From NCBI GenBank assembly GCA_026984515.1, contig JALSRZ010000118.1, positions 1-44,801 on the forward strand: a stretch of DNA of 44,801 bases, in the 5' to 3' direction. A program made the translations under genes and the position numbers. Below, in pieces: positions 44,708-44,801 of the stretch. Each line of letters begins with the position of its first letter. The first letter of the stretch is position 1. This DNA comes from Thiohalobacter sp. GTDB taxonomy: Bacteria > Pseudomonadota > Gammaproteobacteria > DSM-19610. Under the pieces are notes generated by a model, which was given only the letters and a program-made list of their open reading frames with translations, ran no database searches and was not told the origin of the DNA.

Positions 44708-44801
44708 CTAGCCCGCATTTCTCACCGACTTCCTGCTGCGGCGGCGTCATGCCGCGCGCTAAGCGGCGTTCACTCGGTCGGGCTGCTCGACATAGTGTCG
44801 A
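44708..44801. repeat. Family A palindromic repeat, copy cut by the window edge
   Basis: From CTAG at 44708 the sequence follows the inverted right arm of the 7384-7567 element for about 90 bp with a single internal difference (CATAGTGTCGA against CATGGTGTCGA), apart from the outer CTAG/TTAA. The edge is embedded in a 16-bp perfect palindrome TGCGGGCTAGCCCGCA (44702-44717). The rest of the copy lies beyond the window. Such near-identity over 37 kb suggests recent spread or gene conversion. Confidence 0.85.

Overview
The window looks like the chromosome of a GC-rich gammaproteobacterium. Three housekeeping blocks have gene orders known from Pseudomonas and its relatives. They are tRNA-Gln / ispE / lolB / TPR lipoprotein facing hemA-prfA-prmC-moeB, gatCAB facing mreBCD, and mrdA-rodA-mltB-rlpA-dacC. 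The join of mreBCD directly to mrdA-rodA, and the lexA-imuA-imuB operon, suggest a gammaproteobacterium other than Pseudomonas itself. This is inferred from gene order; no species can be named.

Layout. Positions 90-8.9 kb carry core genes: tRNA-Gln, isoprenoid and lipoprotein-sorting genes on the minus strand, then tetrapyrrole and translation-termination genes (hemA, prfA, prmC) on the plus strand. These are followed by a small Cys/His-rich protein, an E1-like MoeB/ThiF enzyme and a JAMM metalloprotease. Positions 8.9-23.7 kb form an accessory island between two closely similar LysR regulators. Its first part is a minus-strand operon of a DUF2892-like membrane protein, an Old Yellow Enzyme reductase and a SAM methyltransferase, diverging from LysR-1. 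Its second part is a six-gene minus-strand operon: a UbiD-type decarboxylase, a xylose-isomerase-like TIM barrel, three tandem exported FG-GAP/ASPIC beta-propeller proteins and an exported protein of unknown function. It diverges from LysR-2. Palindromes that could be operators lie in both divergent regions.

Positions 23.7-37.8 kb return to core functions. Minus-strand gatC-gatA-gatB-hslO (Gln-tRNA amidotransferase and redox chaperone Hsp33) face a long plus-strand cell-wall elongation cluster, mreB-mreC-mreD-mrdA-rodA-mltB-rlpA-dacC plus a class IV aminotransferase. Positions 37.8-40.6 kb hold an SOS mutagenesis operon lexA-imuA-imuB under a visible LexA box, without dnaE2 beside it. Positions 40.7-44.6 kb begin a surface-polysaccharide region: two NAD-dependent sugar epimerases and a Wzx-like flippase.

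Two families of short imperfect palindromic repeats (about 184 and 168 bp) are scattered through the core DNA. They lie at gene ends and often overlap stop codons. Family A has four sites (7.4, 23.7, 37.8 and 44.7 kb) and family B has two (6.0 and 35.5 kb).

The most novel-looking content is the UbiD / TIM-barrel / triple beta-propeller operon with its paired regulators. I infer a small-molecule (probably aromatic or unsaturated acid) conversion pathway coupled to exported calcium-binding propellers. The substrate cannot be read from the sequence.
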